Below are positions 17,295 to 26,376 of a stretch of DNA of 64,000 nucleotides, piece by piece. Under the pieces are notes generated by a model that saw nothing but the letters and a program-made list of their open reading frames with translations, had not been told where the DNA came from and made no database searches. Each line of letters starts with the position of its first letter. Positions within the stretch are counted from its first letter, which is position 1. The position numbers and the translations under genes are program-made. Source of the stretch: Microvirga ossetica (GTDB lineage: Bacteria > Pseudomonadota > Alphaproteobacteria > Rhizobiales > Beijerinckiaceae); contig NZ_CP016616.1 in NCBI RefSeq assembly GCF_002741015.1, positions 107,501 to 171,500 on the forward strand, read 5' to 3'.

Positions 17295-18659
17295 ATGACT
17301 TCAGCATCCGATATTTGCGCCGGACGGCTTGCACCCGGCGCGTATCACGAAGCTTTTTCCGACCTTCATGCGGCCTTGGACACGCATGAAGCTCGGGTCG
17401 CAGCTGAGCGCTGCCTGTTCTGCTACGATGCGCCCTGCGTCAATGCCTGCCCGACGGGCATCGACATCCCCCTCTTCATTCGACAGATCGCCACCGGAAA
17501 TCCCCAAGGAGCCGGCAAGACGATCCTGGACTCGAATATCTTCGGCGGCATGTGCGCCCGGGTCTGTCCCACGGAGACCCTCTGCGAGGAGGCCTGCGTC
17601 CGCAACGCTGCGGAAGGCAAGCCGGTGATCATCGGAGAGTTGCAGCGCCACGCGACCGACGCCGTCATGGCCTCGGGACGGCAGCTCTATCGGCAGGGCG
17701 TGCGCACCGGGAAGCGCGTCGCGGTGGTCGGCGCGGGGCCTGCCGGGCTCTCCTGCGCTCACAGGCTGGCGACGCTCGGGTATGACGTCGTGGTGTTCGA
17801 CGGGCGGGCGAAGCCGGGAGGCCTCAACGAGCACGGGATCGCTTCCTACAAGTCGACGAACGACTTCGCCCAGGCCGAGGTGGACTGGATCCTCAGCGTC
17901 GGAGGAATCGAGCTGCGCTGCGGGCAGGTGCTCGGACGCGATTTTACGCTGGCCGATCTTCGCCGGGATTTCGATGCGGTGTTTCTCGGGCTCGGACTCC
18001 AGGCGGTGAATGCTCTCGGTGCAGAAGGCGATCACCTGGATGGCGTTGAGGATGCCGTTGCGTTCATCGAGGCGCTGCGGCAGTCGAGGGATCTCTCGAC
18101 CCTCCCCATCGGCCGCCGCGTCGTCGTGATCGGCGGCGGTATGACGGCCATCGACGCGGCAGTGCAGGCGAAAAAGCTCGGCGCCGAGGAAGTGACCATC
18201 GTCTACCGTCGCGGCGGCGAGCAGATGGGTGCGAGCCGCTACGAGCACGAACTCGCGCTGATCAACGGCGTCGTCATCCGCCATTGGGCGCGCCCTGTCG
18301 CGGTCCGTGCCGCGGACGGCGCTCTCCGGGCCGTCAGCTTCGCCGCGACGAGAGTCGAGGACGGCAGGCTCGTCGATACGGGGGAAACCTTCGAACTGCC
18401 GGCGGATCAGCTGTTCCGGGCGATCGGACAGGTTTTCATTCCGCAGGTTCTCGCAGGCTCGCACGATGTCCTCGAGCTCGAGGGCGGCCGCATCGCGGTC
18501 GATTTCGAACGCCGCACCACTCTTCCCGGCGTCTGGGCGGGTGGCGACTGCGCCGCCGGCGGCCGGGACCTGACGGTGGTCGCCGTCGAGGACGGCAAAC
18601 AGGCTGCTTTGTCGATCAACCGGATGCTCCAGGGCTTCGTGCCCTTGGCGGCGGAGTGA
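17295..18659 (+). CDS. preT: NAD(P)-dependent dihydropyrimidine dehydrogenase subunit PreT
   Basis: A 454-residue flavoprotein. The N-terminus carries two iron-sulfur Cys clusters (CLFCYDAPCVNACPTGIDIP near residue 40 and CARVCPTETLCEEACV). Then come an FAD-binding loop (VAVVGAGPAGLSCAHRLA) and an NAD(P)-binding loop (VVVIGGGMTAIDAAVQAKKLG). It passes electrons between NAD(P)H and PreA, reducing uracil and thymine to the 5,6-dihydro forms in the first step of reductive pyrimidine breakdown. AGGAGG precedes the start. preA follows after 10 bp, so the two are one transcript, probably repressed through the RutR box upstream. Confidence 0.93.
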   Translation: MTSASDICAGRLAPGAYHEAFSDLHAALDTHEARVAAERCLFCYDAPCVNACPTGIDIPLFIRQIATGNPQGAGKTILDSNIFGGMCARVCPTETLCEEACVRNAAEGKPVIIGELQRHATDAVMASGRQLYRQGVRTGKRVAVVGAGPAGLSCAHRLATLGYDVVVFDGRAKPGGLNEHGIASYKSTNDFAQAEVDWILSVGGIELRCGQVLGRDFTLADLRRDFDAVFLGLGLQAVNALGAEGDHLDGVEDAVAFIEALRQSRDLSTLPIGRRVVVIGGGMTAIDAAVQAKKLGAEEVTIVYRRGGEQMGASRYEHELALINGVVIRHWARPVAVRAADGALRAVSFAATRVEDGRLVDTGETFELPADQLFRAIGQVFIPQVLAGSHDVLELEGGRIAVDFERRTTLPGVWAGGDCAAGGRDLTVVAVEDGKQAALSINRMLQGFVPLAAE

Positions 18660-18669
18660 GGGGAAGGAC

Positions 18670-20004
18670 ATGGCCGATCTCAGCGTCGATTTCTGCGGCA
18701 TCAAATCGCCGAATCCCTTCTGGCTCGCCTCCGCTCCCCCGACGGACAAAGCCTACAACATCGAACGCGCCTTCCGCGCCGGCTGGGGTGGCGCCGTCTG
18801 GAAGACGCTCGGGGAGGAAGGACCACCGATCGTCAACGTCTCAGGTCCGCGCTACGGCGTCGTTCACGGACCGGACCGGCGTGTCACCGCGTTCAACAAC
18901 ATCGAGCTCATCACGGACAGGTCTCTCGAGATCAACCTGCAGGAGATCGCCGAGATGAAGCGGCGTTGGCCTGACCGGGCCATCGTTGTATCCCTCATGG
19001 TGCCCTGCGAGGAGGAAGCCTGGAAGCAGATCCTCCCGCGGGTAGAAGCCACAGGCGCGGACGGGATAGAGCTCAATTTCGGCTGCCCGCACGGAATGTC
19101 CGAGCGCGGCATGGGCGCAGCTGTCGGCCAGGTGCCGGAATATGTCGAGATGGTCACCCGATGGTGCAAGACGCATTCCAGCATGCCGGTCATCGTCAAG
19201 CTCACTCCGAACATCTCCGATATCCGCAAGCCGGCCGAGGCGGCCAAGCGCGGCGGAGCGGACGCGGTTTCCCTCATCAATACGATCAACTCCATAGTCG
19301 GTGTCGATCTCGATCGGATGGTCCCGAATCCGCACACGGATGGGAAAGCCACCCATGGCGGCATGTGCGGGCCAGCGGTGAAGCCGATCGCGCTCAACAT
19401 GGTGGCGGAGATCGCACGCTCGCCTGCGACGCGTGGGCTTCCGATGTCAGGCATCGGCGGCATCGAGACCTGGCGGGATGCGGCGGAGTTTATCGCGCTC
19501 GGTTGCGGCACCGTACAGGTTTGCACGGCAGTGATGGTCTACGGTTTCAAGATCGTCCAGGAAATGATCACCGGCCTCGAAACCTTCATGGACGAGCGCG
19601 GTTACGCGACCGTCTCCGATTTCGTCGGGGCTGCAGTGCCGAACGTGACCGACTGGCAGTATCTGAACCTCAACTATGCCGTGAAGGCGAAGATCGACCA
19701 GAATCTCTGCATCAAATGCGGTCGCTGCCATGTGGCCTGCGAGGACACCTCGCATCAGGCCATCACGCATCTCATCGATGGGGTGCGGCACTTCGAGGTC
19801 ATCGACGAGGAATGCGTCGGCTGCAATCTATGCGCCAGCGTCTGCCCCATCGAGAACTGCATCACCATGGAGCCTTTGGTGAACGAGGTGGACCGTCGAA
19901 CCGGCCGATTGGTGGATGGCTCCTACCTCAACTGGACGCAGCACCCGAACAATCCTCAATCAACGGCGAAGAAGCCTCTCGAACCGATCGAACCCGCAGA
20001 ATGA
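18670..20004 (+). CDS. preA: NAD-dependent dihydropyrimidine dehydrogenase subunit PreA
   Basis: A 444-residue protein with an FMN-binding dihydroorotate-dehydrogenase-like TIM barrel (MADLSVDFCGIKSPNPFWLASAP; GIELNFGCPHGMSERGMGAA; VIVKLTPNISDI; SGIGGIETWRDAAEFI) and a C-terminal 2[4Fe-4S] ferredoxin domain (CIKCGRCHVAC, CVGCNLCASVCPIENC). It is the catalytic partner of PreT, acting on uracil and thymine. The length matches the E. coli and Rhizobium homologues plus a short Pro-rich tail. A terminator follows within 10 bp of the stop. Confidence 0.95.
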   Translation: MADLSVDFCGIKSPNPFWLASAPPTDKAYNIERAFRAGWGGAVWKTLGEEGPPIVNVSGPRYGVVHGPDRRVTAFNNIELITDRSLEINLQEIAEMKRRWPDRAIVVSLMVPCEEEAWKQILPRVEATGADGIELNFGCPHGMSERGMGAAVGQVPEYVEMVTRWCKTHSSMPVIVKLTPNISDIRKPAEAAKRGGADAVSLINTINSIVGVDLDRMVPNPHTDGKATHGGMCGPAVKPIALNMVAEIARSPATRGLPMSGIGGIETWRDAAEFIALGCGTVQVCTAVMVYGFKIVQEMITGLETFMDERGYATVSDFVGAAVPNVTDWQYLNLNYAVKAKIDQNLCIKCGRCHVACEDTSHQAITHLIDGVRHFEVIDEECVGCNLCASVCPIENCITMEPLVNEVDRRTGRLVDGSYLNWTQHPNNPQSTAKKPLEPIEPAE

Positions 20005-20011
20005 CGGATGC

Positions 20012-20042
20012 AACGGCACCTGATGGCAAGTGCCGTTTTATT
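20012..20042 (+). terminator. Rho-independent terminator after preA
   Basis: AACGGCAC (20012-20019) pairs with GTGCCGTT (20030-20037), followed by TTTATT. It closes the preT-preA transcript before the convergent rutR gene. Confidence 0.8.
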
Positions 20043-20078
20043 GGAGCATTCAAGGAGACCATTGCCTGCATGGCCACC

Positions 20079-20750
20079 TCACACGTCACGGCACTCTCCT
20101 CGCGACGGCAACACGCCGTCGAGAAGAATGCTCGTCAGCGTGAGACGGGTGGTTTCGTAGAAATCCGCATCCTCGATGCCTTTGCCGGTCAGCGAGCGGA
20201 TCTGGATACCGAAATCCGCATAATGCTGCGTCGTGGACCAGATCGCGAAGATGAGATGCTTGGGATCGACCGGCCGCAACCGGCCTTCCCGGATCCAACT
20301 CTCAATGATGCGGGACTTCGCTTCGACCATATCATGCAGGTTGCCCGCCAGCGCCGCACCCAGGTGCGGGGCGCCCTGCAACATCTCCATGGCAAACAGG
20401 CGCGAGGCCGTCGGGTGGCTGCGCGAGTAGTCGAGCTTGCGGGCGATATAGGCGCCCAACGCCACTCTCGGATCGCTCGAAGAATCGAGTTCGCGCAGCG
20501 GTTCGAGCCACATGTCCAACGTGCGTCTAAGCACCGCCGTGTAGAGATCTTCCTTGGTCCGGAAATAGTAAAGCAGGTTAGGCTTCGACAAGCCCGCCGC
20601 AGCGGCGATCTGGTCGATGCGCGCCCCTTGGAAACCGTAGGCTGCGAAAACATCGAGGGCGGCATCCAGGATGCGCTGCGCGTTCGCCTCTCCCGTTCTG
20701 GTCTTTCGTGGAGATGCGCGAACGCCCACCCCGAGCTCGTCAACCACCAC
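20079..20750 (-). CDS. rutR: TetR family pyrimidine regulator RutR
   Basis: A 223-residue TetR-type repressor: N-terminal HTH (RILDAALDVFAAYGFQGARIDQIAAAAGLSKPNLLYYF, residues about 24-61) and a C-terminal ligand domain that parallels E. coli RutR closely (TAVLRRTLDMWLEPL, SRLFAMEMLQGAPHLG, IDPKHLIFAIW-type segment, STTQHYADFG). RutR senses uracil or thymine. It is convergent to preA and divergent from the ABC transporter operon, so it can act on both sides. Confidence 0.92.
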   Translation of the reverse strand: MVVDELGVGVRASPRKTRTGEANAQRILDAALDVFAAYGFQGARIDQIAAAAGLSKPNLLYYFRTKEDLYTAVLRRTLDMWLEPLRELDSSSDPRVALGAYIARKLDYSRSHPTASRLFAMEMLQGAPHLGAALAGNLHDMVEAKSRIIESWIREGRLRPVDPKHLIFAIWSTTQHYADFGIQIRSLTGKGIEDADFYETTRLTLTSILLDGVLPSRGECRDV

Positions 20751-20841
20751 ATCGCCCTTTCGCGTTGCTCCCGCAGGGGACCTTATGTCTCAACGACGGG
20801 TTCCGGCAAGGGCGTCGCTCCGACAATCGACCGAGGCAAAA

Positions 20842-20857
20842 CCGATGCATGCGTCGG
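20842..20857. promoter_or_regulatory. near-palindrome in the rutR/ABC divergent region
   Basis: CCGATGCATGCGTCGG is symmetrical except for one base pair, and flanking A and T extend it to 18 bp. It lies between the divergent rutR and ABC transporter genes. It does not match the RutR consensus, so the binding protein, if any, is unknown. Confidence 0.3.
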
Positions 20858-21004
20858 TCGGCGCCATCGACAATGTGCTGAAACCGACAGCGGGATGCTC
20901 AGGAACTATGCATGTGAGAGAGTTCCGGCAATTGATATTCCGCCCTCCCTGAAACGGCACGGTTCTTGCTTTGTTGCAACCGGGCACGAGGAGAATAACA
21001 AGCA

Positions 21005-21877
21005 GTGCTAAAGCGCGTGACAAGCGAATTCGGGGAAAAGGGGGACAGCTCCACGCCTGTTGCCTCCGACAGACGGTCGGTCGCAGGCCATGCGGGAATC
21101 TCCGTCGTCGACATTCGCGGATTGTCGTTGACCTATGAGGCTGCGGATGGTCCGGTTTATGCTCTGTCCGAGGTGGACCTGCAGGTCGACGAAGGCGAAT
21201 TCGTTTCCTTCATCGGCCCGTCGGGTTGCGGTAAGACCACGCTTCTGCGCGTCATTGCGGATCTCGAGCAGCCGAATTCCGGCCATATCCATGTGAACGG
21301 CGTGAGCCCTGGCGAGGCAAGGCTCAGGCGCGAATACGGCTTCGTGTTCCAGGCCCCTGCCCTCTATCCCTGGCGAACGATCCGCAAGAATGTGGAGCTG
21401 CCGCTCGAAATCTTCGGTCTCTCGAAGACGGAGCGGCGCGAGCGCTCCGATAAGCAGTTGGACCTCGTGAACCTGACGGGTTTCGAGAACAAATTTCCCT
21501 GGCAGCTCTCCGGCGGAATGCAGCAACGGGCCTCCATTGCCCGCGCCCTCTCCTTCGATCCGAAGCTGCTGCTGATGGACGAGCCCTTCGGCGCCCTCGA
21601 CGAGATCGTACGCGACCATCTGAACGAGCAGCTTCTTCAGCTGTGGAGAAAGACCGGCAAGACCGTTCTCTTCGTCACCCATTCGATTCCGGAGGCCGTG
21701 TTTCTTTCGACGAAGATCGTGGTGATGTCGCCGCGTCCGGGACGCATCATCGACATCATCGATGCCGGCGTGCTGGGTCGGGAGCGCAAGCTGGAAATTC
21801 GCGAGACGCCGGAATTTCTGAAGATCGCCCACCGGGTCCGCGAAGGCCTGAGAGCGGGGCATTCCTATGACGACTGA
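21005..21877 (+). CDS. ABC transporter ATP-binding protein (pyrimidine uptake, NitT/TauT-like)
   Basis: A 290-residue ATPase: Walker A GPSGCGKTTLLRVIADLE, Q-loop FVFQAPALYPWRT, signature LSGGMQQRASIARAL, Walker B LLLMDEPFGALDE, and the switch His in FVTHSIPEAV. The GTG start lies behind AGGAG; residues 1-35 are an extra tail. The downstream permease ATG overlaps its end. Subfamily features match nitrate/sulfonate/thiamine-precursor importers (SsuB, TauB, ThiZ). Position between RutR and dihydropyrimidinase makes uracil, thymine or a related compound the likely substrate. Confidence 0.9.
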   Translation: MLKRVTSEFGEKGDSSTPVASDRRSVAGHAGISVVDIRGLSLTYEAADGPVYALSEVDLQVDEGEFVSFIGPSGCGKTTLLRVIADLEQPNSGHIHVNGVSPGEARLRREYGFVFQAPALYPWRTIRKNVELPLEIFGLSKTERRERSDKQLDLVNLTGFENKFPWQLSGGMQQRASIARALSFDPKLLLMDEPFGALDEIVRDHLNEQLLQLWRKTGKTVLFVTHSIPEAVFLSTKIVVMSPRPGRIIDIIDAGVLGRERKLEIRETPEFLKIAHRVREGLRAGHSYDD

Positions 21878-22796
21878 CACGCTCTCTCTGGGCGTGCGCT
21901 CGAGGCCCCGCAAAGCCGCTCGCGCGTGGCAGGGCAGCGCGGTTCCTGTCCTCGTAGTGGTTCTGGCTATCGTGTCGCTCTGGTATGCGGCAGCCATCGC
22001 GATGAACTGGCAGGGCGTGGCTGATGCCTTCGAGCGCGCCGGTGAGCAGCGCAGCACGAGCGAGATTTTCCTTGGGACGCTGGAGCAAGAGCGGCCCATG
22101 CTGCCGGCGCCACACCAGATCCTGGTCGAATTGAAGAAGACCGTCATCGACACGCCGGTCACGTCCCGGCGCAGCCTGCTTTTTCACGCCTGGGTGACCT
22201 TGTCCTCCACATTGCTGGGGTTCGGCTTAGGCTCCCTCCTCGGCATCGTCCTCGCGGTATTGATCGTCCACGTGAAGACGCTCGAGCGCAGCCTCATGCC
22301 CTGGATCATCTCCTCGCAGACGATCCCGATCCTCGCCATCGCTCCGATCATCATCGTCGTGCTCGGCTCCATCGGCATTACCGGCCTTTTCCCGAAAGCC
22401 ATCATCTCCGCCTATCTCTGCTTCTTTCCGATCACGATCAGCATGGTGAAGGGGCTCACGTCTCCCGACCTTCTGCAGCGCGACCTCATGCGAACCTATT
22501 CGGCCTCGTCGGCGCAGGTCTTCTGGAAGCTCCGCCTCCCCGCGTCGTTGAGTTATCTCTTCGCGGGCCTGAAGGTAGCCATCGCCATCAGCCTCGTCGG
22601 AGCCATCGTCGGCGAGCTGCCGACAGGTGCCCAGGCCGGTCTCGGCGCACGGCTCCTGGCCGGGTCCTATTACGGCCAGACGATCCAGATCTGGGCGGCG
22701 CTTTTCGCTGCGGCGGCTCTTGCATCCATCCTCGTCGCCATAGTCGGATTGTCCGAGCGCGTCGTGAACCGGCGTATGGGGGTGCGGTCCGCATGA
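21867..22796 (+). CDS. ABC transporter permease 1
   Basis: A 309-residue membrane protein of the BPD_transp_1 family. After a basic N-terminus there is one segment (VPVLVVVLAIVSLWYAAAI), a roughly 80-residue extracytoplasmic part, then a five-helix core. The ATPase-contacting EAA loop is near DLMRTYSASSAQVFWKLRLPASL. It overlaps the ATPase gene by 11 bp and the second permease by 4 bp, so the three are co-translated. The two permeases are distinct but related and should form a heterodimer. Confidence 0.9.
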   Translation: MTTDTLSLGVRSRPRKAARAWQGSAVPVLVVVLAIVSLWYAAAIAMNWQGVADAFERAGEQRSTSEIFLGTLEQERPMLPAPHQILVELKKTVIDTPVTSRRSLLFHAWVTLSSTLLGFGLGSLLGIVLAVLIVHVKTLERSLMPWIISSQTIPILAIAPIIIVVLGSIGITGLFPKAIISAYLCFFPITISMVKGLTSPDLLQRDLMRTYSASSAQVFWKLRLPASLSYLFAGLKVAIAISLVGAIVGELPTGAQAGLGARLLAGSYYGQTIQIWAALFAAAALASILVAIVGLSERVVNRRMGVRSA

Positions 22797-23752
22797 ACAC
22801 CGCCCTTCGCGCCACGATCCTTATTCCCCCGGTCGTCCTCGGCTGTCTCGCGGCCCTGATCACGGTCCATCGCCCTGCATTCGCGGGCCAGGCCGGCCTC
22901 GGCTTCTGGATCCTGATCGCGGTCCTATGGCTCGCGGCGGGCTTTGCCCTGGGGGCCTTGTCGCATCTTCGACCCAAGAACCCGGGCGCACGCCGCGTCG
23001 TCGGTCTCGCGGTCCCGATCCTGTTCGGGGCCTTCCTGTTCTTCCTCTGGGAGGTCATCGTCGTCGGGGCCGGCGTGCCTTCGGTGCTCATGCCCGCACC
23101 GTCCGCGATCGCGGGTCGCTTCATGGCCTCTCTCCCGACCCTCAGGGACGATTTCATCCAGACCTTCGTGAAGTCGGTTCTGTCCGGCTACATCATGGGC
23201 TGCCTTTCGGGCTTCGTGGTTGCGATCGTCGCGGATCGGATACCGTTCCTGCGCCGAGGCCTTCTGCCGCTCGGCAATTTCGTGTCCGCGCTTCCCGTGA
23301 TTGGGATCGCGCCGATCATGGTGATGTGGTTCGGTTTCGACTGGCCCTCTAAAGCCGCCGTTGTCGTGGTGATGACCTTCTTCCCCATGCTCGTGAACAC
23401 GGTTGCCGGGCTTGCTGCGGCCGGAAGGCAGGAGCGCGACCTCATGCATTCCTATGCCGCCGGATACTGGACCACCCTGGTGAAGCTCCGGCTGCCCGTC
23501 GCGCTGCCTTTCATCTTCAATGCCCTGAAGATCAACTCGACTCTGGCTCTCATCGGCGCGATCGTCGCGGAGTTCTTCGGCACGCCGATCGTCGGCATGG
23601 GATTCCGCATCTCGATCGAGGTCGCGCGCATGGCCCTCGACATGGTGTGGGCGGAAATCGCGCTGGCAGCTATTGCCGGATCGGCCTTTTACGGCACGAT
23701 CGCGCTCATCGAGCGCGGCGCAACCTTTTGGCATCCGTCGTACCGCACATAA
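22793..23752 (+). CDS. ABC transporter permease 2
   Basis: A 319-residue membrane protein of the same permease family as its neighbour. Two extra N-terminal segments (LIPPVVLGCLAALITV and FWILIAVLWLAAGFALGAL) precede the core. The EAA loop is near DLMHSYAAGYWTTLVKLRLPVALP. It overlaps the first permease by ATGA, and the solute-binding protein gene follows after 34 bp. It acts in the inner membrane as part of the presumed pyrimidine importer. Confidence 0.9.
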   Translation: MNTALRATILIPPVVLGCLAALITVHRPAFAGQAGLGFWILIAVLWLAAGFALGALSHLRPKNPGARRVVGLAVPILFGAFLFFLWEVIVVGAGVPSVLMPAPSAIAGRFMASLPTLRDDFIQTFVKSVLSGYIMGCLSGFVVAIVADRIPFLRRGLLPLGNFVSALPVIGIAPIMVMWFGFDWPSKAAVVVVMTFFPMLVNTVAGLAAAGRQERDLMHSYAAGYWTTLVKLRLPVALPFIFNALKINSTLALIGAIVAEFFGTPIVGMGFRISIEVARMALDMVWAEIALAAIAGSAFYGTIALIERGATFWHPSYRT

Positions 23753-23786
23753 GGGGATCGCGGGCGGCGTTTAGGAGGAGTGAAGA

Positions 23787-24776
23787 ATGATCAGGACCAC
23801 ACTACTCGCGGGCGCCGTCGCTCTGGGCTTTTCGAGCGCCGCCTTCGCGCAGGCGGACAAGGTGACCATCCAGCTCAAATGGGTCACCCAGGCGCAGTTC
23901 GCAGGCTACTACGTCGCCAAGGACAAAGGCTTCTACAAGGAGGCCGGCCTCGATGTGACGATCAAGCCGGGAGGACCCGACATCGCGCCGCCGCAGGTCA
24001 TCGCCGGCGGTGGGGCCGACGTGATCGTCGACTGGATGCCCTCCGCCCTCGCCGCCCGGGAAAAAGGCGTTCCGCTCGTCAACATCGCGCAGCCGTTCAA
24101 GAAATCCGGCATGATGCTCACCTGCCGCGCGGAAACCGGCATCAAGACACCTCAGGACCTCAAGGGCCGAACTCTCGGCGTATGGTTCTCCGGGAACGAG
24201 TATCCGTTCCTCGCCTGGATGGCGAAGCTCGGTTACAAGACCGATGGCTCTGCCGGCGGCGTGAAGGTGCTGAAGCAGGGCTTCAACGTCGATCCTCTGA
24301 TCCAGAAGCAGGCCGATTGCATCTCGACCATGACCTACAACGAGTACTGGCAGGTCATCGATGCGGGCTTCAAGCCTGAGCAACTCGTGGTCTTCAAATA
24401 CGAGGACCAGGGCGTCGCGACGCTCGAGGACGGCCTCTACGTGATGCAGGACAAGCTGAAGGACCCGGCCTTCGTCGCCAAGATGGCGAAGTTCGTCGCT
24501 GCCTCGCAGAAAGGCTGGGACTACATGCGCCAGAACCCCGATGACGCAGCCAAGATCGTCCTCGACAACGACGCCTCCGGCGCCCAGACCGAGAAGCACC
24601 AGAAGCGCATGGCGGGCGAGATCGCCAAGCTCCTCGACACCGCCAAGGGCAAGCTCGACCCGGCCGATTTCGACCGCACGGTCGCGACCCTGTTGTCCTC
24701 GGGCGGCGATGCGCCCGTGATCACCAAGAAGCCGGAAGGCGCCTGGTCTCACACGGTCGTCGACGCCAAGATGTAA
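23787..24776 (+). CDS. ABC transporter substrate-binding protein (NMT1/THI5-like)
   Basis: A 329-residue periplasmic protein with a Sec signal (MIRTTLLAGAVALGFSSAAFAQ, cleavage after AFA). The mature part is an NMT1/THI5-like domain: VTIQLKWVTQAQFAGYYVAKD and GVWFSGNEYPFLAWM are typical of the family that binds pyrimidine-like ligands such as HMP. TTTAGGAGG precedes the start. It completes the importer, and its family fits a pyrimidine ligand, but specificity is inferred. Confidence 0.9.
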   Translation: MIRTTLLAGAVALGFSSAAFAQADKVTIQLKWVTQAQFAGYYVAKDKGFYKEAGLDVTIKPGGPDIAPPQVIAGGGADVIVDWMPSALAAREKGVPLVNIAQPFKKSGMMLTCRAETGIKTPQDLKGRTLGVWFSGNEYPFLAWMAKLGYKTDGSAGGVKVLKQGFNVDPLIQKQADCISTMTYNEYWQVIDAGFKPEQLVVFKYEDQGVATLEDGLYVMQDKLKDPAFVAKMAKFVAASQKGWDYMRQNPDDAAKIVLDNDASGAQTEKHQKRMAGEIAKLLDTAKGKLDPADFDRTVATLLSSGGDAPVITKKPEGAWSHTVVDAKM

Positions 24777-24784
24777 GCAATACC

Positions 24785-24818
24785 GACGCTCCTCTCCCGA
24801 TAACGGGAGAGGAGCGTC
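24785..24818 (+). terminator. 15-bp perfect stem-loop between binding protein and hydA
   Basis: GACGCTCCTCTCCCG (24785-24799) pairs perfectly with 24804-24818 across a 4-nt ATAA loop. There is no T-tract. It may be a partial terminator or a 3'-end stabiliser that lets the abundant binding protein be made in excess of downstream enzymes. Confidence 0.65.
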
Positions 24819-24858
24819 CAACCGTTCAGCAATCAAGAACAATCAAGGGAGATCCATC

Positions 24859-26298
24859 ATGGCCCTTCTCATCCGCGGCGGAACCGTTGTGAATGCCGAC
24901 TTCAGCCGACGCGCCGATGTGCTCGTGGAGGGCGAGCGGATTGTCGCCGTCGGCGAGAACCTCGAGGCACCGGCCGGAGCGGAAATCGTCGACGCAGGCG
25001 GCGCCTATGTCATGCCGGGCGGGATCGATCCGCACACCCACATGGAACTCATGTTCATGGGCACCGTGTCGGCAGACGATTTCGAGTGGGGCACCAAGGC
25101 GGCGCTTTCCGGCGGAACCACCATGATCGTGGATTTCTGCATTCCGGGAGCCGGCCAATCCCTCGTTGAGGCCTATCACGACTGGCGGCACAAATCCGAA
25201 AAGGCTGCCGGAGACTATTCCTACCACCTGGCGATCACGTCCTGGTCTGACGAGATCTCGCGCGAGATGGGCGAGATCGTGAACACCCACGGCGTGAACA
25301 CGTTCAAGCACTTCATGGCCTACAAGGGCGCACTGATGGTGGACGACGATGTCCTGTTCCGTTCCTTCAAGCGCTGCGCCGAGCTGGGAGCCACCGCCCT
25401 CGTCCATGCCGAGAACGGCGACGTCGTGGCGCAGATGCAGAACATGTACATCTCGCAGGGCAAGACCGGCCCCGAGTTCCATGCCTATTCGCGGCCGCCC
25501 GAGGTTGAAGGCGAGGCTGCGAACCGGGCCATCATGATCGCCGACATGGCAGGTTGCCCGCTCTACATCGTTCACACCTCCTGCAAGCCGGCCCACGAGG
25601 CGATCGCGCGGGCAAGAGCCGAAGGCAAGCGGGTCTTCGGCGAGCCGCTGATCCAGCATCTGGTGCTCGACGAGACCGATTATCTCAACCGGAGCTGGGA
25701 TCACGCCGCCCAGCGGGTCATGTCGCCGCCCTTCCGGCCGAAGCACCATCAGGACAGCCTGTGGACCGGTCTGCAGGCTGGATCGCTTCAGGTCGTCGCG
25801 ACCGACCACTGCTCCTTCACCATGGAGCAGAAGCGGATCGGTTTGAACGATTTCCGCAATATCCCGAACGGCACCGGAGGGCTCGAGGACCGCATGCCCG
25901 TGCTGTGGACCACCGGCGTGAATTCCGGGCGGCTGACGCCGAACGAATTCGTGGCCGTAACCTCCGCGAATTCGGCGCGCATCCTTAACATATATCCCCA
26001 GAAGGGCGTCATCATGCCCGGGGCCGATGCGGATATCGTGATCTGGGATCCTAAGGCGACCAAGACCATCTCGGCGAAAAACCAGGTCAGCCGGATCGAG
26101 TACAACGTGTTCGAGGGCTACGAGCTCACCGGTCTGCCGGCCAAGGTCTATCTCCGTGGCCGGCTTGCGGCCGAGAACGGCCAGGTTCGCGCCGAACGGG
26201 GCGAAGGCCGCTTCGTCCCCCGTCGCCCGCTCCCGGCTTTTGCCGAAGCCCAGCGGCTCTGGAAGACGAACACCGCGCCCAAGGCCGTCGCGCGCTGA
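24859..26298 (+). CDS. hydA: dihydropyrimidinase
   Basis: A 479-residue cyclic amidohydrolase with all catalytic residues of D-hydantoinase/dihydropyrimidinase: H59 and H61 (DPHTHMEL), the Lys to be carboxylated at 156 (FMAYKGA), H183 (VHAENGD), H239 (VHTSCKP) and D316 (ATDHCSF). It opens dihydrouracil and dihydrothymine to N-carbamoyl-beta-amino acids, the second step after PreTA. It starts 82 bp after the binding protein, downstream of a stem-loop. Enzyme class is secure; the choice of dihydropyrimidinase over hydantoinase rests on the neighbours. Confidence 0.95.
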   Translation: MALLIRGGTVVNADFSRRADVLVEGERIVAVGENLEAPAGAEIVDAGGAYVMPGGIDPHTHMELMFMGTVSADDFEWGTKAALSGGTTMIVDFCIPGAGQSLVEAYHDWRHKSEKAAGDYSYHLAITSWSDEISREMGEIVNTHGVNTFKHFMAYKGALMVDDDVLFRSFKRCAELGATALVHAENGDVVAQMQNMYISQGKTGPEFHAYSRPPEVEGEAANRAIMIADMAGCPLYIVHTSCKPAHEAIARARAEGKRVFGEPLIQHLVLDETDYLNRSWDHAAQRVMSPPFRPKHHQDSLWTGLQAGSLQVVATDHCSFTMEQKRIGLNDFRNIPNGTGGLEDRMPVLWTTGVNSGRLTPNEFVAVTSANSARILNIYPQKGVIMPGADADIVIWDPKATKTISAKNQVSRIEYNVFEGYELTGLPAKVYLRGRLAAENGQVRAERGEGRFVPRRPLPAFAEAQRLWKTNTAPKAVAR

Positions 26299-26324
26299 CC
26301 GAGCTCAGTCCCGCACATATTTCG

Positions 26325-26352
26325 CCTCTCTGGTGACCTGTCATCAGAGAGG
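26325..26352 (+). terminator. stem-loop between hydA and the amidohydrolase gene
   Basis: CCTCTCTG (26325-26332) pairs with CAGAGAGG (26345-26352), and inner TGAC/GTCA can extend the stem. It lies in the 78-bp gap and has no strong T-tract, so it probably adjusts rather than ends transcription. Confidence 0.45.
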
Positions 26353-26376
26353 TCCTTCGCTTTCCTGGACATTGAA

